Shown here: positions 26,773 to 37,852 of the stretch, piece by piece
How positions within the stretch are numbered: the first letter of the stretch is position 1
Layout: each line of letters opens with the position of its first letter
NCBI RefSeq assembly: GCF_038502225.1
Contig: NC_091293.1
Span: 6,175,467-6,239,466 of the forward strand
DNA length: 64,000 nucleotides
Direction: 5' to 3'
Source of the DNA: Cherax quadricarinatus
Lineage: Eukaryota; Arthropoda; Malacostraca; Decapoda; Parastacidae
The notes under the pieces: generated by a model
Seen by the model: only the letters and a program-made list of their open reading frames with translations
Databases searched by the model: none
Told to the model about the DNA's origin: nothing
Program-made: the position numbers and the translations under genes

Positions 26773-28791
26773 ATATCCCCTTTATTAATACCCATCTTCC
26801 ACTTATACACTTCGATCAGGTCTCCCCTCATTCTTCGTCTAACAAGTGAATTTAATTTAAGAGACTTCAATCTTTCTTCATAAGGAAGATTTCTAATGCT
26901 ATGTATTAATTTAGTCATTCTACGCTGAATGTTTTCTAACGAATTTATGTCCATTCTGTAATATGGAGACCAGAACTGAGCTGCATAATCTAGGTGAGGC
27001 TTTACTAATGATGAACAAAGCTGCAGTATAACCTCTGGACTTCTGTTGCTTACACTTCTTGATATAAATCCCAATAATCTATTTGCCTTATTATGTACGC
27101 TTAGGCATTGCTGTCTTGGTTTAAGGTTACTGCTCACCATAACCCCCAAGTTCTTTTTGTAATCTGTATGGCTAAGTTCTACTTTATTTAACTTATAAGT
27201 GCTAGGGTTATGGACACTTCCGAGCTTCAGAACCTTGCATTTATCTACATTGAACTGCATCTGCCACTTTTCTGACCAAGAATAGAGTTTGTCTAAATCC
27301 TCCTGAAGTTCCCTAACATCTACTTTTGAATCAATTATCATACCTATCTTAGTGTCATCGGCGAATTTGCTCATATCACTAGTAATACCCTCATCAAGGT
27401 CTTTGATATATATTATAAACAACAACGGGCCTAAGACTGATCCCTGTGGAACGCCACTTGTTACAGATCCCCACTCGGATTTAACCCCACTGAAGCATAC
27501 TCTCTGCTTCCTATTAGTGAGCCATGACTCGTTGTAATAAAGTTGGTAGAATTACCGACAATATGTAAAGTAAAAGGACACAAGTGCAACTAATGTGACA
27601 TTTTATTCTGGCAACGTTTCGCTCTCCAGGAGCTTGATAAAGCTCCTGGAGAGCGAAACGTTGCCACAATAAAATGTCACAGTTGCACTTGTGTCCTTTT
27701 ACTTTACAGCCATGACTCGATTCATGAGAGCACTTTTCCCCCAATACCATGAGCTGCCACTTTTCTTAACAGTCTCTAGTTCAGTACTCTATCAAAAGTC
27801 TTACTAAAATATAAATAAACAATATCGAATTCTTTATCATGATCAACGGCCTCAAAAGCTTTGCTGAAGAAGGTTAATAAATTAGATAGGCAGGAACGGC
27901 CCCTCGTGAATCCATGCTGAGTATCATTAATCAAGCTGTGCTTATCGAGATGGCTTCTTATATTATCAAGTATAATTGACTCTAGTAATCTGCCTACAAT
28001 TGAGGTTAGGCTTATTGGGCGGTAATTTGACGGTTACGACTTGTCCTCTGCTTTAAAAATAGGAATTACATTAGCCATCTTCCACATATCAGACACTACA
28101 CCTGTTTGAAGAGAAATATTAAAAATATTAGTTAATGGTTCACAAAGTTCCATTTTACACTCTTTAAGAACCCTTGAAAAAGTTCATCAGGGCACGGGGA
28201 TTTATTTTGCTTTAACCAGTCTATCTGTTACTGGGATATTGTTAGTGTCTTCCTGTGTGAAAACCGAGAGAAAATAATTATTAAGAATAGAGCACATTTC
28301 ATTCTCCTTGTCAGTGAGATGCCCATAGTTATTTTTAAGGGGACCTATATTATCTCTAACTTTTGTTCTATAAACCTGGAAATAACTTTTTGGGTTAGTT
28401 TCCGAATCCCTAGGAACTTTAATTTCTTAGTCCCGTTTAGGTTTTCTTATCCCCTTTTTAACGTCCCTCTTAATGTCAATATACTGATTCATAAGATGAC
28501 CCTCACCTCTTTTGATGAACGTATAAATTCCTTTTTTCTGTCCTAAAAGATATCTAAGCCTATTATTCATCCATTTTGGGTCATTTCTATTCGATCTAAT
28601 TTCCTTATATGGGATGTCCTTTGGGCAGCATGTATTGTGTTAAGAAAGCTGTCATACTGATAACTCTCTTCGTTACCCCAGTCCACAGATAATAAGTGTT
28701 CTCTAAGCCCATTGTAATCTGCTAAGCGAAAATCTGGGACCATTACTGAATAATCCCAACTATCATACTTCTATTCAATGCTAAAGGTAAT
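26773..28791 (-). mobile_element. Family C LINE (minus copy 2), RT and linker part
   Basis: It continues the element that starts near 39180. RT blocks on the minus strand include QHGFTRG (about 27915), FIIYIKDLDEG, KFADDTKIG (about 27360, FADD intact), WQMQFNVDKCKVLKLGS and LVRRRMRGDLIEVYKWKMGINKGDI, where it stops at 26773 and joins minus copy 1 at a shared GGGGATAT. The endonuclease-RT linker and endonuclease end are at 28240-28791. A hairpin element splits it at 27532-27707. Several frameshifts and stops are present. Confidence 0.83.
27532..27707. mobile_element. 176-bp hairpin element with 12-bp target-site duplication
   Basis: AGCCATGACTCG at 27520-27531 is repeated exactly at 27708-27719. 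The insert is almost one large inverted repeat: GTAAAGTAAAAGGACAC...AAGTGCAACT, TGACATTTTATT and GGCAACGTTTCGCTCTCC all recur inverted around a TGATAA centre. The centre reads TTGATAA, a GCTC/GAGC stem, then GAAAC, a degraded hammerhead-like pattern. I interpret it as a non-autonomous Penelope-related insertion. Confidence 0.75.
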
Positions 28792-29856
28792 TGTTGAGAA
28801 ATGGCATTACCAGCTAAGTTTAAATATAGGGAAACTTAACTTAGAAAGACAGCTCATCGCCTGCACAGCCGCCCCTGCAGACGAGGTCTTGAGAAGCTGT
28901 CAAAGTCATCTCTCAACGGGCTGTAATGAGTTATAATTTGTAAGATTATAAATTACCCCTAGGGGGTGTTATGTCAGCATATTTCATTCACTGATTGCTG
29001 ACAAATTACATACTTGTTTGGACTCAAAAGTCCGCACCTTACTGCCGACTATAGGTTGATTACAAACTCCTTGCAACTCAAGAACTGCGCAGTCCCCCAT
29101 ACTACAAGAAATTCGTAACCTACCTTGCTCTTGTAGCGTGAGCTATGGCGTTCTTCACACCTTCGACAGATATCGGTGACTTGATAGAAGCTGAAGTGTC
29201 CTTGGATGTCCACGTCTTCCATAGTCTAGGAATACGCACACCGGTACACTTTGTTTAACAAGATTTGTCTTTATTGTTCACAAACTTATCACTAAAGAAG
29301 CTGATCACACTTCTCTTAAGTGTTTATTGTGTTTTATGAGACACTTTGTTCACACTAACGCACAGATCGTTCTTTGTTGGTTATCCTGGCATCAGTGTCA
29401 CTCTCAGTAGAGTCAAAAGTAATCTGAAGACGCCACAACACCCCACGCCATCACTGCCCCTTGCACAAAGGAAAAGCTGACATAGTACTTTTGCTTCCTT
29501 GCCACTTCCTCGATGAAGCAAAGCAGAATGTTTGATTCTTGCTGTCTTAAGCATAGACAACAATGTCCACTATCTTTACTATGGTAATAAAGTGGGAGCA
29601 GGATTTTCTTTAATTGTCCTGCTAAGGTAAGAGATGTACTGTCTCTTATTGAAATACACTCTGCAACACTGGACCGCACGGAGCGGCGGTCACTTGACCA
29701 TACGTTGCATACTGGTACTGCATCTGGGATCAATTACTCACTGTAGCAGTAAACAAGACGCTTGCCCCTTCTGAGAGGGCTGGGCCCCTGAGGGCTGAAA
29801 GGGCTGAAAGGGGCTGAAGGAGGCTGATATCACCCCCTGGAGAAAATTTATCCACA
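28792..29856. mobile_element. Probable solo LTR, 1065 bp
   Basis: The block starts TGTTGAG and ends TCCACA (TG...CA termini) and is flanked by GTAAT at 28787-28791 and 29857-29861. Removing it plus one GTAAT restores the family C endonuclease sequence across SDHKSIT. There is no long open frame. A TATA-like TTATAATTTG...TTATAAAT region lies near 28930-28955 and an AATAAA near 29586. These features fit a solo LTR of an LTR retrotransposon. The parent element and orientation are not established. Confidence 0.7.
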
Positions 29857-30348
29857 GTAATTGATTTGTGATCACTTGTGCCGAGTTCCTCTGTAATTTC
29901 TAAATTATTAACAAGGGTTTCCTTGTTTGCCAAAACCAAGTCAAGCAGGTTATTTCTCCTTGTAGGCTCTGTCACAATCTGCTTCAAAAAACAATCCTGA
30001 ACTACTTCTAAGAAGTCATTTGATTCTAAATTTCCAGTCAAGACATTCCAATCAATATGACTAAAGTTAAAATCTCCTAGAATTACTACATTATCGTGCC
30101 TTGTGGCCTTAACAATTTCCTCCCATAGTAGTCTTCCTTGGTCCCTATTTATGTTTGGGGGACGGTATATCACACCTAAAATCAATTTTTCATGTCCCTC
30201 TGAAAATTCTGTCCAGACTCTGTATGTGTTACTTCAGATTTAATACCTGTTTTTATGCAACAGTTCAAGCGATCTCAGACATACATTGCCACCCCACCCC
30301 CCTTCCCGATACTTCTGTCTACTTGGAACAATTTGAAACCTTGTATGT
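29857..30348 (-). pseudogene. Family C endonuclease segment (minus copy 2)
   Basis: The minus strand encodes GFKLFQVDRSIGKGGGVA, then after lesions VIYRPPNINRDQGRLLWEEIV, VILGDFNFSHIDW, LKQIVTEPTRRNNLLDLVLANK and TSDHKSIT. It continues the element whose ORF1 lies at 38193-39162 and whose RT lies at 26773-28791. It is bounded left by the solo LTR and right by the LTR-flanked element. Stop codons occur near 30180-30280. Confidence 0.85.
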
Positions 30349-30669
30349 GTATAATGAGATTATTCGGCGATTCTGGTAGCGGGTGAGTGAATGGTACATC
30401 TTCGGAGGCTTCTTTACTTTATTGAAAAGTCATGGTGGGTACACAGGCTTGTGTGTTGTGTGCCCATGGCCCAGTAGGGCCATCCCACGAGAGGGAGAGA
30501 ACTAGTAGGACTTGTGTCTTGCTGCTGGGCCTCTGAGAGAGTTAGAGCGTGTGGGACCAGCTTCCCACTGACTTTGGACTGGCTAGAGGGCAGCACTTAA
30601 ATGCCGCAAAATATGAACTAAGCTGGCAGACAGCATAGGCTGTCTGTGCAGACAGTACAGGCTGTCTAC
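30349..30669. repeat. Left 321-bp LTR-like direct repeat
   Basis: It begins GTATAATGAGATTATTCGG and ends GGCTGTCTAC. By eye it has about 20 differences from the right copy, with no length difference. Most are C/T or G/A, several at CpG. Confidence 0.8.
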
Positions 30670-31824
30670 ATATGCTCGGCCACCTACCTCGTGTCGTCCC
30701 GACGCGACAATACTGGTGGTAAAAAAAACTCTCTCTCTCTCTCGTAGGAACAGGGCACAGAACACAAAATAAAAAACATATATATACATATGGACATGGA
30801 AAAAAAAACTTCCTACAGAGAGGGAAGAAAAAAACATGTGGGGTGTGCTAAACATCGTGGACAAAGGCAGTGAGCGTCGAAGGGGATCACTGCATGCCTT
30901 CCTGCATCTGGACAGATACTGCAACACAGGAGACATCGCTGCGGCTGAGCTGTGACGTAACGGGGTACGGTCTCCTCTAGTACAGTGAAGCAGTCATCGT
31001 AGGAGTCACTGCAGGTTTCACTCAACCTGAGGCATGACATGCTGGTGCCCTCGAGTGAGGCGTCGTCAAAACTCGGTAACTGGGCAGGACTTCTGGCAAG
31101 CTACTCATGAGGACACTTCTCAACCAGTACTGTCGCTGGGCTGTCACTGCCGGGGAGGAGTGAGTCATGGAGTGAGCCGTGGCAGAGACAACTGGGCAAA
31201 ACATCTGGGAGCCATAACATCATACACCAGGCTGCAATGAGCGAGCTAGCAGTCAAAGTGACATCATCTTTGTGCAGGAGCTCATTGAAGCTTGACATGA
31301 GGCTAACACAGCACTTGCCAACAGGGCTAACTGTGGCTTAACGAGTGTCATTCTCTCGGCAGTTGGAGTTACAGCAGAGGTTAGTCTAAGCACCCCTAGA
31401 CTTATTTTTCTACATATAACTGCACTCTGAAGGTCTGGAGGTGAAGCGAAACAAATCTCGATGGGAATTGTCGCAGGTAGGATTCTGCAGAACAACTATG
31501 AGCGACGAGCATAAGAGCTTTCTGTACAAAGGGGCTCAAATGCTCAGAGCTGAGTAATATCAGCTGTCAAATGTGCTGGTCACACTGGGTGACAACACAA
31601 GTAAGTAAGTAAGTAAGTAAATTTATTCAGGTATACACAATACAGTTACATAGAATTATCATACATAGCAGCATATGTGTAGAGAACCTAGGATAACCCA
31701 AAAAAGTCAGACAGAGTGACTTATTTCCATTGGGGTCCTTTTACCTTATTATTATAATATAAAGGTTATAATATTTTCTTATTATTCTATAATGAAGATA
31801 ACATCTTATTATCATACTAAAAAG

Positions 31825-31932
31825 ACTATCTACTACACGAGGGTCATTAAGACTATCTACAATACGAGGGTCATTAAGACTATCTACTACCCGAGGGTCA
31901 TTACGACTATCTACAATACGAGGGTCATTACT
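31825..31932 (+). repeat. 27-bp minisatellite, four units
   Basis: Exactly four 27-bp units of ACTATCTACWAYACGAGGGT CATTAAG type lie in the 3' UTR of LINE D. Units 2 and 4 read CAATACGAG, units 1 and 3 read CTACACGAG or CTACCCGAG. No spacers separate them. Confidence 0.93.
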
Positions 31933-31962
31933 AGGGATAAGGTAAAATTTACACGTATGTTA

Positions 31963-34260
31963 GATAAAAAATAGAAAATCATTCCCCTCCCTTTCTGTTG
32001 CTTCATTCATCAGACACTTTTTGGCAGTCTTCTTGAACTGGTTCAAGCTATGACTGGCCTTGACATTTGTGGGTAGTCTGTTCCATTCCTTTATTGCTGT
32101 ACAATAAAAGGTGTTTGAAGCCTGGCCACTGACTGTGGGTACTACAAAGTTGTGCTCTCTCCCCCTAGTACTATGATTGCTTTGGTTCCCAACCTTGACA
32201 AAATTGACAGCAAGATATTCTGGACACTGTTCGTGAGCAATTTTATAAACATGATTTAGCTTCAGTTGTTTTACTCTGTCTTCAACATTCAGCATATCCA
32301 ACTGCTGTAATTCATCCTGGCCTACATGTTCTCTTGGTCCCAGCCCCAGGATGAATCTTACGATTTTGTTCTGGGTGATTTGCAGTCTATCTTTCAGTTT
32401 TTTTGTCAAGGCAGAGTACCAAGAAGAGCAAGCGTAATCCATATGGCATTGTATAAGGGCTAGACATAGGGTCCTGCGAGCCTCAGTAGGTAGACACTGT
32501 GCTTGTCTATACAGGAACTTCAGCCTGGCATTCGCTTTCTTTACTACACTGTTCCCTATCAATTCTCCTGACATGCATGGGTCAAAGGGGATTCCCAGAT
32601 ATTTAACTGATGAAACCAAAGTGATGGACTCCCCATTACACTGAACATTAAAATTATTTACCCTTTTCAGTTTATGTTTCGTTCCAAAGAGAATGGCTTC
32701 AGTTTTCCCTAGGTGTAATGATAGTTTGTTGTCTACTAACCATTTGCTGCAGGACTCCAGTTCCAGTGTTAAAACATTAGCAATATCTTGTGGGTCTTTA
32801 CCTGTCACTAACAGAGCACTGTCATCTGCATACAGTAGGAGTTTGCACTTGACACTGATAGGCATATCATTGACATAACATAAGAATAGTAAGGGACCCA
32901 GAATACTACCTTGGGGAACTCCACATGTTATCGGCAGGGGTTCTGATTCCGTTTTGTTGATTTTGACTATTTGTCTCCTGTTGCTAAGGTAGGACTTAAA
33001 CCAGTCTACAGAACCTATACCGATAGATTGAAGTTTATTACATAATATATTGTGGTTGACAGTATCGAAGGCCTTTTGCAGGTCTAAGGTTACCATACCT
33101 ATGAGGTTCCCTTTTGACATTTCAGTTCTCAGGTAATCCATCAGATTAATAAGGGAGGTATCGGTTGAGTAGGATCTTCTAAAGCCCGATTGATAGCTAT
33201 GGAGAATGCTGTTGTCATTAAGGTACTTAACTACTTGAGAATACACCGCCCTCTCCAGAATTTTAGATATTATACTGAGTATACTAACAGGTCTATAGTT
33301 GCTTACATCAGACCTATTATTTTTCTTGAAGATAGGAGTAACTCTGGCCTCCTTGAACCCCTCCGGTACGGTATTAGTGGTGATTGATAGATTTATTATG
33401 TGAGCAATAGGGATTGACAGTTCAAAAGCACCATCTTTTAGGAACTTAGATGGGATGTTATCAGGGCCTGTGCTCTTAGTTGGGTTTAACCTGCTTAGTT
33501 CTTTTTGAATGAAGTCATGAGATACACTTACTAGTTGACAGCTGTTTGGGGTTACCCCTTTATTGGTATAGTATGTTTGAAACTTATCAGAGTCTGTGTT
33601 AAAGGTATTTGATGCAACTGGTAGTTTACTTACTAGTGTTGATGCAACAGATGTGTAGTAGGAATTAAAGCAATTTGCCACCTTAGATGTTTCGTGGCAT
33701 ACCTCATTATCGATAGTGAGTACTATGTTAGACCTATCTACTGGCTTATGGCTATATCCCAACTGTTTTAGTTGTTGCCAGAGCTTTCTGGGGTTATGCT
33801 TATATTCTTCAATTTTTGAGCAATAGTGCTTTGCCTTTGCTCCTTTTATAAGCCTCTGTACTCTGTTCCTCACCCTTTGGAATTCATTTAGTGCTGCAAT
33901 ATCCTGTCTGTTTGCTTTAAATCTTTTTAGCAGCTGGTCTCTGAATTTCATATTATCTAATATCTCAGTAGTCATCCAGGGTTCAGTTCTTCGTTTAATC
34001 CTAACCTCTTTAACTGGTGCAATATTATTAAGAATGGTAGTGAACATTGTTTTGAATTTTTCCCAGGCATCGTTTACGTCCGTGCAACTTGTTATCTCTG
34101 TCCAGTCACAATTGTGTAGCCTATTTACCAGTGTTTCTTTACTGTAGTTTCTAGTTGACCTCATTTTTATTGTCCTGTGTAGGCCTATCCTATCCCTAGT
34201 GATTTTCCTGGTGCAGTAAATGATGAAATGATCACTAAGACCTGTGGTAAATGACGCCTG
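31963..34260 (-). pseudogene. Family D ORF, C-terminal part: endonuclease end and reverse transcriptase
   Basis: This is the continuation in another frame. The apparent start at 34302 is not the real one: sequence homologous to the endonuclease runs straight across. Numbering from 34302, residues are GLSDHF (21-26), SRLNPTKSTGPDNIP (269-283), NYRPVSILSIISKILE (335-350), QSGFRR (371-376), TLDLQKAFDTVNH (405-417), GVPQGSILGP (461-470) and YADD (491-494, intact). The C-terminal region ends REGNDFLFFI. All RT blocks appear undamaged. A single base change in length near 34240 separates this from a complete ORF. Confidence 0.87.
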
Positions 34261-35515
34261 ACTGACTAATGTTCTCAGCGCGGTTGCAAAGTATGTGGTC
34301 AATTAGGGTGGCTGAGAACTGTGTGATCCGGGTTGGTTTATTAATTAGTTGGGTGTAGCTATTTAATCCTAGAATTTGCTTATACCTTTTGCATAGCCCG
34401 TTATTCTGTTGCTGAAAACAGATATTGAAGTCGCCCAGTATTATTGTTTCGCAATTGCTTTCAACTCCGGACATGACTCTGGAAAAGTCTTCTAAGAACT
34501 GGTCCTGGGTAGGAGGGCGGTAACTAGTTCCTACTAAGATGGGTTTGGTCTTGGGAAGCAGCACTTCAAACCATAGAATCTCCAGTTTATTGTTATTTAA
34601 ATCAGGTCTTGGGTTGTAAGCTAAGTCATTTCTAATGTAGGCACATACTCCACCGCCCTTTCTGTTCCTATCTAAGCGTTCTATATTGTAACCTTCTATT
34701 TTGACCTCGTCGTCAGTCACCGTATCATCCAACCAAGATTCAGAGATGGTTATAACTGCCGCCCTAATTTTGTAAGCTAGAATCCTAATCTCTGCCAATT
34801 TAGGAAGAAGTGATCTTGCATTGACATGAATAAAGTGAAGGCCTGTTTTCATAAAACAATCATAATCATCAATATATGGCAATGGGTCATTTGTATTAAA
34901 ATTAGGTAAATCAATGTCATCACTGCTAAAGGGTAACTGTGCCAAAGTGCATTTGTTACACACAAAATGAATTCTGGCACCGTTGCTATAATTGTACATA
35001 CATCCATCATGCACCCACCCCTTACACATTTTACATAAGGTGCCTTTTCTGTTTTTCATGCGTACTTTAGTACAGTGTATGCATCTGTTTGGTAGTGTTT
35101 GAGATAATAATGGCTGTATTGTCTCACATTGACCTATGTATGCATTACATATGGAGTTAAGGTTATCATCCCTAGCTACTAGACCGTCATTATTGCCGTC
35201 ATTTATCTGTCTGTTTTGCCTCTGCACAATAGTTTGAGGTCCTGGATTAATTTGGATATCACCACTTAAGAGCGCTACAATAAGAGCTGTGTGCCATTGT
35301 TTTTGTTTGGGTATGAGGTGTTGCCATACCTTGCGGCGATAGTGAGGTTTACTTTTCTGGTAGGATGGCAACTGTTGGGCTTTTACTGTCCAGGGCGCTG
35401 TTACTCCATTCACCTTTTCCAACCCCCATGACTGATTTCTTTCTTCATGGAATTGAAGAAGAAATATAAATATAATTATGGCAGCCTGTACCCCCCTAAT
35501 GCCTGCCATTTTCAC
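34235..35515 (-). pseudogene. Family D ORF, N-terminal part: 2A-like, PHD finger, endonuclease
   Basis: The frame has 426 codons from the Met at 35515. Residues 10-21 are hydrophobic (AAIIIFIFLL). Residues 85-93 read GDIQINPGP, close to the 2A consensus D-x-E-x-N-P-G-P, with Gln in place of Glu. Residues 145-189 hold Cys145, Cys148, Cys161, Cys164, His169, Cys172, Cys186 and Cys189, an exact C4HC3 PHD pattern. The endonuclease follows: HVNARSL (231-236), ISESW (257-261), YRPP (332-335) and GDFN (361-364). It ends by frameshift near 34240, and the SDH block lies in the next frame. Confidence 0.85.
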
Positions 35516-35617
35516 TCTTCGCTCTTTTACTCATATACAATAATATTTATTTCTCTTTTCCAGTCCCTAGTACACTTAGTATCTGCTTTAATTACACTGA
35601 ATTACTAGTAAAATTTC

Positions 35618-35803
35618 CTCTTCAAAACCCTCTTCACTGCTCACTTTTCCCTTAACTTCACAAAACCCTTACAGTTAACCTCTTCAAAACCCTCTTCACT
35701 GCTCACTTTTCCCTTAACTTCACAGAACCCTTACAGTTGACCTCTTCAAAACCCTCTTCACTGCTCACTTTTCCCTTAACTTCACAACACCCTTACATTT
35801 AAC
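35618..35803 (-). repeat. 62-bp tandem repeat, three units, upstream of LINE D
   Basis: Units start at CTCTTCAAAACCCTC at 35618, 35680 and 35742, exactly 62 bp apart, with a handful of substitutions. They lie about 100 bp upstream (minus strand) of the LINE D initiator Met, within its presumed 5' UTR. Confidence 0.92.
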
Positions 35804-37531
35804 CCCTTATTCACCCTCCCCTACCCACCTCACTTCACAGTCTGGCTTCACCAATTAACTTCTAACTCCTTTCCATTCTGGTAGACCAGAAAGGTTTAAT
35901 CAGTGGTTTTATCCTTCCAAATCCCCCTCAATTCCATTTATCGGGGGTTGTGTCGTGTTGTTGTCTCCTGACCTGTTTTGCTGACTCAGCCATTTTTAAA
36001 ACACTGAGGGGAGTAACACCACCTGACTTTCCTTGAGTTTATAGATATATTTGGCTTTTTCTGCTATGATTCTCTCACTGTACACTGGTCAGCTGAATAT
36101 AGGTCAGCTGCTAAAATATTAACCTTGACTATTTACCAATTCACTTCTTTCCCACGACTGGCACTGAGGGATAACCGTCCTATACCTTGGAGTTTTATAC
36201 TGTTGATTTGACGATGTCTCCTGTGTTTCCCTCTCGTTAGCACTGGTACAGGTGATATGATGGTGGTACAGATATGATGCTACTGTCAACAGATGAACGT
36301 CAGTAAAGATGAGAATTTCACTTCGCTAGTTGTACGTCTGGCAGTAGCTGCTGTTTGAATGCCGGTCAGCCATGTTTAAAGGCTGCAGACCACACTGAAC
36401 TCATGGAAAAACTTTACACACGCCCGCGGTACATGAGGTACAACATGGCTTAAACTAGCAAAAGATGCTTTTCTGAGCACAAAACTGAAACTAAGCTATA
36501 CACTAACATGTGAGAACACTGACTGAGAGGAATTAATTAACACACGACATATATCTTCTCTCAATCTTCTCGACAATACTGAAATGATTACTAGAACACT
36601 CGATGTGACATTATGTGATGTCAGGTGTGACGTTGTGAGGTGATGTCAGCAGCATTGTGACATCAGCAGACATCTCGAGGTGATGTCAGCAGACATCATG
36701 AAGTCATGAAGTCGGGCAGCAGCATCTGTGATGTCAATGTGATGTGGGCAGCAGACCACAGCATGAGGCCTGGGACATCTGGCAACTCATGTGACTCGTA
36801 GGTCCATGTGGCGTCGTCCACACCCCACGTGGCGTCGTGATCCATGTGGTGTCATGAGCTACTTGGCATGCTGATCCACATGGCTTGCTGATCCACATGG
36901 CTTGCTGATCCTCATGGCTTGCTGATCCACATGGCTTGCTGATCCACATGTGGCTTGCTGATCCTCGGGGCTTCAAGTGGCCTCAGGCACTCGGATACAC
37001 AGCTCTGGCAATGAATTCACACGAAAAACAGCAGAAAACACAGCAGAGGGAGTGGGCAGTGGAGAGTGTATGGTAGGCTGGTGAGGTGTGAATGTACAGC
37101 AGAGCGAGCGTGGCGTGGGCGAGGCAAGGGACAGCCACTTCCTCCTCTCCCACAAACACGTGGAGAAACTCACACTGGATGCAGAAATCACCACAAAACT
37201 CACCTCTGGCTTGCTGAAATAGCTGTGCTGAGCTGAACAACAACAGCAGAACATACAAGTGATGCTGAACACGTGACTTGAGAAACAGCATGGGACACTG
37301 TATTATGGGGTCACTGGGACGCCACTTACAATTCTCGAGGAAATTCGGTAAATTTTGGCTAGATCCTGCTTGTACCTGTGTATGGATGCTGAAATGTGCA
37401 GACACGACATCAGGATAACTCGTTGAGAGATGGATGCTTCTTGTATAGGGTGATAAAGTGAAGATGACTTCATCCCTCTTCCTTCCTCTCTCCGGGCAAA
37501 CACAACTGCTGCGACCACTGCTTCCCACTAT
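35804..37531. other. Interior of the LTR-flanked element, no gene recognised
   Basis: It includes part of the LINE D 5' UTR (limit unknown) and non-coding interior. GTGATGTCAGCAG segments repeat loosely at 36610-36690. A 17-bp unit CATGGCTTGCTGATCCA repeats about six times at 36860-36965. The 181-codon minus frame at 36983-37528 shows no domain that I recognise. Confidence 0.6.
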
Positions 37532-37852
37532 TTATAACAAGATTATTTGGTGATTCTGGTAGTGGGTGAGTGAATGATACATCTTCAGAGGCTTCTTTAC
37601 TTTATTGAAAAGTCATGGTGGGTACACAGGCTTGTGTGTTGTGTGCCCATGGCTGGGCAGGGCCATCCCATGAGTGGGAGAGAACTAGTAGGACTTGTGT
37701 CTTGCTGCTAGGCCACTGAGAGAGTGAGAGCGTGTGGGACCAGCTTCCCACTGACTTTGGACTGGCTAGAGGGCAGCACTTAAATGCCACAAAATATGAA
37801 CTAAGTTGGCAGACAGCATAGGCTGTCTGTGCAGACAGTACAGGCTGTATAC
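37532..37852. repeat. Right 321-bp LTR-like direct repeat
   Basis: It begins TTATAACAAGATTATTTGG and ends GGCTGTATAC. It is collinear with 30349-30669. Its outer end joins family C endonuclease sequence (AECYM) after ATGT. Confidence 0.8.

Larger units (their letters stand above)
31601..35515 (-). mobile_element. Family D LINE with 2A-like motif and PHD finger; (TTAC)n tail
   Basis: The coding region runs 35515 to 31963 on the minus strand in two overlapping frames. The 3' UTR contains a 27-bp minisatellite (31825-31932), GGACCCCAATGGAAATAAGT (about 31716-31735) and GTATACCTGAATAAATTTACTTACTTAC (about 31601-31634). An AATAAA thus precedes a TTAC tail. The 5' UTR extends right of 35515 and includes 62-bp tandem units. 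It lies inside the LTR-flanked element. Only one clear frame lesion is visible, which suggests a younger insertion. Confidence 0.85.
30349..37852. mobile_element. LTR-flanked element, 7.5 kb, containing LINE D
   Basis: Two direct repeats of 321 bp (30349-30669 and 37532-37852) flank the interval. Its outer edges are bounded by ATGT (30345-30348 and 37853-37856). Excision rejoins the family C endonuclease between AECYM and QGFKLF. The interior outside LINE D (30670-31600 and about 35600-37531) shows no gag, protease, integrase or RT, so it resembles a large non-autonomous LTR derivative. Its strand is uncertain. Confidence 0.68.

Noticed and set aside
31825..31932. CRISPR-like array
   Set aside because: Four 27-bp units follow one another with no spacers, inside a LINE 3' UTR.
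31960..34302. Complete 780-residue protein starting at 34302
   Set aside because: Homology continues upstream in another frame; the Met at 34302 lies after a frame break within the endonuclease.
36983..37528. 181-codon host-like gene
   Set aside because: Lies inside the LTR-flanked element, with no recognisable domain and Cys/Ser-rich composition.
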